This document shows positions 14,694 to 18,115 of a DNA stretch of 18,115 nt, piece by piece. Source of the stretch: Flavobacteriales bacterium (lineage in GTDB: Bacteria; Bacteroidota; Bacteroidia; Flavobacteriales; BACL11). Each line of letters opens with the position of its first letter. Within the stretch, counting starts at the first letter, position 1. The stretch is taken from positions 644 through 18,758 of the forward strand of contig DUAL01000196.1 in assembly GCA_012960835.1 (NCBI GenBank). The letters are read 5' to 3'. The notes beneath the pieces are model-generated. The model had not been told where the DNA came from, did not search any database, and worked only from the letters and a program-made list of their open reading frames with translations. The position numbers and the translations under genes are program-made.

Positions 14694-15431
14694 ATGCGTT
14701 TTTTTATTGAATTATCTTACAGTGGCAGTAATTACCATGGCTGGCAAATACAGCCAAATGCCAATACTGTTCAAGCCGAGCTGAATAAGGCACTTTCCAC
14801 TATTTTGAATAATGCCATTTCAGTAGTTGGGGCTGGGCGCACAGATTCTGGCGTTCACGCCAGGCAAATGTTTGCCCATTTTGATGTAGAGATAGAAGTT
14901 GAAATTCCTCTACTCATTACAAAACTCAATGGTTTTCTACCAATCGATATTGCAATACTCAATATCTTTAAAGTAAATGAAGATGCCCATTGCCGTTTTG
15001 ATGCCATCAGTCGAACTTATAAATATTACATTACCAATAAAAAAAGCCCATTTAATAATAATGTTTATTTTCATTATAAGAGTTTGGATGTAGATGCCAT
15101 GAACTTGGCTTGCAAACATCTTTTAGGAAAACAAGATTTCACTTCCTTTTCCAAACTACATACCCAAACCCACACCAATGATTGTGATTTGATGTTGGCT
15201 AATTGGGAAAAGAAAGACGATAACTTAATTTTTTCCATAAAATCCGATCGATTTTTGCGCAATATGGTTCGTGCTATTGTAGGGACTTTGCTAGAAGTAG
15301 GAGAAGGTAAAATAACAAAAGATAAAGTAAAAGAAATAATAGAGAAGAAAGATAGATCTCAGTCGGGCGTTTCCGTTCCAGCACATGCTCTTTTCCTAAC
15401 TAATATTGAATATTTTGAAAAGATAATGTAA
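14694..15431 (+). CDS. truA: tRNA pseudouridine(38-40) synthase
   Basis: This 245-residue enzyme converts uridines 38, 39 and 40 in the anticodon arm of tRNAs to pseudouridine. The N-terminal segment MRFFIELSYSGSNYHGWQIQ (1-20) and the catalytic loop VGAGRTDSGVHARQM (45-59), with Asp51 as nucleophile, are diagnostic. The CRFDAISRTYKYYI segment (about 99-112) and a C-terminal RFLRNMVRAIVGTLLEVGEG (about 189-208) complete the family pattern. Length is normal for bacterial TruA. The ATG at 14694 gives the canonical N-terminus and lies four bases from a promoter box. The ABC exporter gene follows after 62 bases of AT-rich sequence that contains no obvious second promoter, so they may be cotranscribed. 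Confidence 0.96.
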   Translation: MRFFIELSYSGSNYHGWQIQPNANTVQAELNKALSTILNNAISVVGAGRTDSGVHARQMFAHFDVEIEVEIPLLITKLNGFLPIDIAILNIFKVNEDAHCRFDAISRTYKYYITNKKSPFNNNVYFHYKSLDVDAMNLACKHLLGKQDFTSFSKLHTQTHTNDCDLMLANWEKKDDNLIFSIKSDRFLRNMVRAIVGTLLEVGEGKITKDKVKEIIEKKDRSQSGVSVPAHALFLTNIEYFEKIM

Positions 15432-15493
15432 CAATTCGTTAATTTGACAATGAAACAATTAAAAACCAATAACTGTAAATCACAACCCAATTT

Positions 15494-17248
15494 ATGTCCA
15501 AAACAGGAGAAATATTAGATTATAGCTTGCTAAAAAGGGTGATGGTTTTTTCTGAACCCTACAAATCACAGATGTGGCTTACTGCTACCTTTGCTATTTT
15601 GTTGGCTTTTCTGGCGCCATTGCGCCCTTTACTTATCAACTATGCACTGGATGAGTATATACTTATTCCCAATCTGGAAATGTTGTTCCAAGTCACCATT
15701 TTAATGATTGCTATTTTAGCGATTGAAGCCATTGTTCAGTTTTATTATATCTACTATGCTGCTTGGATCGGGCAACATGTTATTCAGGATTTAAGAGGTA
15801 AAATATACAAGCATATTGTAAGTCTGAAACTTAGTTTTTTTGATAAAACTCCTATTGGCACAGTGGTTACTCGTACCATTTCTGATATTGAAACCATTGC
15901 CGCTATCTTTTCGGAAGGACTGCTTATCATTATTGCTGAACTTTTAAAAATTGTAGCGGTACTTGCTGTTATGTTTTATACGGATGTAAAACTTACTATT
16001 GTTTCTTTGGCTTCCATTCCCTTACTCCTTATTGCGACTTCTTGGTTCAAGCGTTCCATTAAGTCTGCTTTTCAGCAGGTACGCACGCAAGTTTCTGTTA
16101 TGAATGCCTTTATTCAAGAGCATATTGTGGGCATGAATATCGTTCAAATTTTTGTTCGAGAACAAGCAGAATATCAAAAATTCAAAAAGATTAACAAAGC
16201 ACATCAAGATGCACATTTGCGTTCTATTTTATATTATTCTATCTTTTTTCCAGTGGTGGAGATTTTATCGGCTTCTTCTATTGGACTCATTATTTGGTGG
16301 GGAGGTAGCGCTATTCTATCTGGGCAAGAGGTGACTTTTGGGGAATTGGTAGCTTTTATTTTGTATATCCACATGCTTTTTCGTCCTATTCGTCAATTGG
16401 CAGATAGGTTCAATATTTTGCAAATGGGTATTGTGGGTTCCGATAGGGTTTTTAAAATATTGGATACCAACCAGAAAATTCAAGATAATGGCGATTTAGT
16501 TTTGGAAAATGTAAAAGGAGACATTAGTTTCCAGGGTGTGTTTTTTGCTTACAATAGAGATCAATGGGTTTTAAAGGGTATCAATTTTGATATTGAGGCG
16601 GGGAAAACCCTGTCACTTGTTGGCGAAACGGGTGCTGGCAAAACTTCTGTTACCAATGTACTCAATCGTTTTTACGATATACAAAAAGGAAGTATAAATA
16701 TTGACGGATATTCCATTGAAGATGTAAAGCTGACCTCATTGAGAAAGCAAATTGCTTTCGTTCAGCAAGAAGTATTTTTGTTTTCCGATTCCATTTTTAA
16801 TAATATCACCCTTTATGATGAACACATAAGTATTCAAAGGGTGGAAGATGCTGCCAGACAAATAGGAATCCATGAATTTATTAGCACTTTGCCAGGAGGT
16901 TATAATTATTCTGTTGGAGAAAGAGGAGTTACTCTTTCTACTGGGCAAAGGCAATTGATTGCTTTTTTGAGGGTGTATGTCCGCAATCCAAAAATTTTAA
17001 TTTTAGATGAAGCTACTTCCTCAATAGACACAGAAACAGAGCAATTACTACAGAACGCATTAGAAAAATTAGCCGTCAATCGTACCCTTATTATCATTGC
17101 CCACCGCCTTTCCACAATAAGAAATGCCGATAAAATTTTACTTTTCAAAGATGGTGAAATAATAGAGCAAGGCAGCCATAATTATTTGATGGAGCAAAAA
17201 GGAATTTACCAAAGAATGTATAGCACCCAACAATTTGTTAATAAATGA
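15494..17248 (+). CDS. ABC exporter, fused permease and ATPase (MsbA/LmrA/YheI type)
   Basis: The 584-residue half-transporter has a type I exporter membrane domain (about 1-320, six spans) followed by a nucleotide-binding domain. Walker A is GETGAGKT (377-384), the Q-loop FVQQE (422-426), the signature LSTGQRQL (481-488), Walker B ILILDEA (501-507) with Glu506 as catalytic base, and the H-loop AHRLS (536-540) with His537. All residues needed for ATP hydrolysis are present. The third signature residue is Thr instead of the common Gly, which is seen in some YheH-like exporters. It would act as a dimer to export lipids, peptides or drugs; the substrate cannot be told. The ATG at 15494 gives a normal short cytoplasmic lead. 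It follows truA by 62 bases and precedes a possible hairpin. Confidence 0.93.
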   Translation: MSKTGEILDYSLLKRVMVFSEPYKSQMWLTATFAILLAFLAPLRPLLINYALDEYILIPNLEMLFQVTILMIAILAIEAIVQFYYIYYAAWIGQHVIQDLRGKIYKHIVSLKLSFFDKTPIGTVVTRTISDIETIAAIFSEGLLIIIAELLKIVAVLAVMFYTDVKLTIVSLASIPLLLIATSWFKRSIKSAFQQVRTQVSVMNAFIQEHIVGMNIVQIFVREQAEYQKFKKINKAHQDAHLRSILYYSIFFPVVEILSASSIGLIIWWGGSAILSGQEVTFGELVAFILYIHMLFRPIRQLADRFNILQMGIVGSDRVFKILDTNQKIQDNGDLVLENVKGDISFQGVFFAYNRDQWVLKGINFDIEAGKTLSLVGETGAGKTSVTNVLNRFYDIQKGSINIDGYSIEDVKLTSLRKQIAFVQQEVFLFSDSIFNNITLYDEHISIQRVEDAARQIGIHEFISTLPGGYNYSVGERGVTLSTGQRQLIAFLRVYVRNPKILILDEATSSIDTETEQLLQNALEKLAVNRTLIIIAHRLSTIRNADKILLFKDGEIIEQGSHNYLMEQKGIYQRMYSTQQFVNK

Positions 17249-17259
17249 GCACATAAGAA

Positions 17260-17281
17260 AAAAAATATAGAATTATTTTTT
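17260..17281 (+). terminator. AT-only hairpin after the ABC exporter gene
   Basis: AAAAAATA and TATTTTTT form an 8-base perfect stem around the 6-base loop TAGAAT, starting 12 bases after the stop. The downstream arm ends in a T run, so the structure resembles an intrinsic terminator, although a stem with no G-C pair is weak. Confidence 0.35.
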
Positions 17282-17305
17282 ATAGTATTTTATCTGCTTT
17301 ATTGT

Positions 17306-17313
17306 TAATTTTG
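17306..17313 (+). promoter_or_regulatory. Promoter -7 box (TAATTTTG) of the choice-of-anchor L gene, predicted leaderless
   Basis: TAATTTTG fits the Bacteroidetes -7 consensus and ends exactly four bases before the GTG start codon at 17318. The same four-base gap is seen at truA and at the glucosaminidase gene. No TTG element lies at the proper distance upstream. Confidence 0.45.
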
Positions 17314-17317
17314 TATC

Positions 17318-18115
17318 GTGAAAAAGATTAACAATATCCTATTTTTTTTACTGCTTTTTTGTCAAAGTAGTTTGGCGCAAATTACAATTGATAAAACTAC
17401 TCCTTACGATTCTCCTACATGGCTAGTCAATAATATTTTGTTGGGCGGAGGTGTGGTTGCATCCAATCATTCTTATCAAGGTGATAGCATGCAAATCGGC
17501 TTTTTTAATGCTATAAACACATCCTTAGGACTCGATAGTGGAATTGTAATGGCTACTGGCGATATCGATTTACTAGATCCCAACTTTACGGGTTTTGGCG
17601 CTAATCCTCCCAATACAGTAATGGATACCGATTTACTAGTAGTTGCTAATTCTGTGCCACCACTTATTGGTCAAACTTTTTTAGTGTCTTCCATTAATGA
17701 TGTAGCCATTTTAGAGTTCGATTTTATTCCTACTTCAGATACCGTTAAGTTCCGATATGTTTTTGGCTCACAAGAATATTTTGGTTTTGAAAACACCCAA
17801 TACAATGATGTATTTGGTTTCTTTCTTTCGGGTCCTGGAATCTCAGGCCCTTATTATGCTCCACCAATTACACCAGGAATACCAAATCCATTTGGTTCGA
17901 TTAATCTAGCTATTGTTCCAAACTCAAATCCACCACTACCAATTACAATCTCATCTATTAATAGTGTTACTCCTATAAATCAGCAATATTTTGTAGATAA
18001 TTCCTCTCTTACTTTTATTGGGGATGCAGACGGATACACTACTGTGTTTACAGCTGTTTCTGAGGTTCAATGCGGACAAAGCTATCATATTCGACTTGCC
18101 ATTGCAGATGGTTCC
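17318..18115 (+). CDS. Choice-of-anchor L domain secreted protein (partial, runs off the window)
   Basis: The frame starts with GTG and stays open for 266 codons to the right edge. It begins with a signal peptide (Lys-Lys at 2-3, core to about 16, likely cut SSLA/Q at 20-21). The following region carries the choice-of-anchor L pattern: GGGVVASNHSYQGDSMQIGFF (about 45-65), LGLDSGIVMATGDID (about 71-85), then FDFIPTSDTVKFRYVFGSQEY (about 134-154), GFFLSGPG (about 167-174) and, near the edge, CGQSYHIRLAIADGS. Proteins with this domain are usually large, calcium-rich, type IX-secreted surface or gliding proteins with a C-terminal sorting domain, which here would lie beyond the window. GTG is chosen because no ATG precedes the signal peptide in frame and a promoter box lies four bases upstream. 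Confidence 0.85.
   Translation, partial: MKKINNILFFLLLFCQSSLAQITIDKTTPYDSPTWLVNNILLGGGVVASNHSYQGDSMQIGFFNAINTSLGLDSGIVMATGDIDLLDPNFTGFGANPPNTVMDTDLLVVANSVPPLIGQTFLVSSINDVAILEFDFIPTSDTVKFRYVFGSQEYFGFENTQYNDVFGFFLSGPGISGPYYAPPITPGIPNPFGSINLAIVPNSNPPLPITISSINSVTPINQQYFVDNSSLTFIGDADGYTTVFTAVSEVQCGQSYHIRLAIADGS

Noticed and set aside
15432..15493. Possible short gene or RNA between truA and the ABC exporter
   Set aside because: The 62 bases are simple AT-rich sequence with no open frame, stable fold or promoter box.

Overview
The window reads as chromosomal DNA from a low-GC member of the Bacteroidota, most likely a flavobacterium-like marine or freshwater lineage. The evidence is the strongly AT-rich codon use, several TAnnTTTG promoter boxes of the Bacteroidetes type just upstream of genes, a choice-of-anchor L secreted protein, a LuxC-type acyl-CoA reductase and a DUF5522 mini-protein. 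Genes are packed very tightly, with overlapping or abutting starts and stops on both strands. I found no tRNA, rRNA, CRISPR array, prophage or intact mobile element.

Left part (1-2163): the C-terminal tail of a beta-helix type surface protein, a LuxC-family acyl-CoA reductase on the minus strand, and a divergent secreted protein of unknown function. The two divergent genes share a short control region in which two promoter boxes point in opposite directions only two bases apart.

Polysaccharide block (2150-7116): a minus-strand operon encodes a Wzx-like flippase, a Wzz-like chain-length regulator and a Wzy/WaaL-like polymerase or ligase. A family 4 glycosyltransferase is divergent from it. 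Together these would assemble and export a surface glycan, with most sugar-adding enzymes presumably encoded elsewhere.

Middle part (7110-12115): the glycosyltransferase gene overlaps rnhB (RNase HII), which overlaps by one base a gene for a membrane-anchored 884-residue protein. That protein has two copies of a DUF3352-like module followed by a propeller-like region. On the minus strand follow a secreted glucosaminidase with an unusual beta-rich C-terminal extension and a PLP enzyme of the ACC deaminase/D-cysteine desulfhydrase family.

Right part (12147-18115): a 58-residue DUF5522 cysteine-rich protein overlaps hutU (urocanate hydratase). A 380-base gap holds a truncated lipoprotein start fused to what looks like the remains of an IS3-family element, followed by a direct repeat. 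Then come truA, an MsbA/LmrA-type ABC exporter and the start of a choice-of-anchor L secreted protein that runs off the window.

Most of the window is housekeeping and envelope biology. The items most worth a second look are the 884-residue duplicated-module protein coupled to rnhB, the glucosaminidase fusion, the IS/lipoprotein scar, and three genes whose promoter box ends exactly four bases before the start codon, which predicts leaderless mRNAs.
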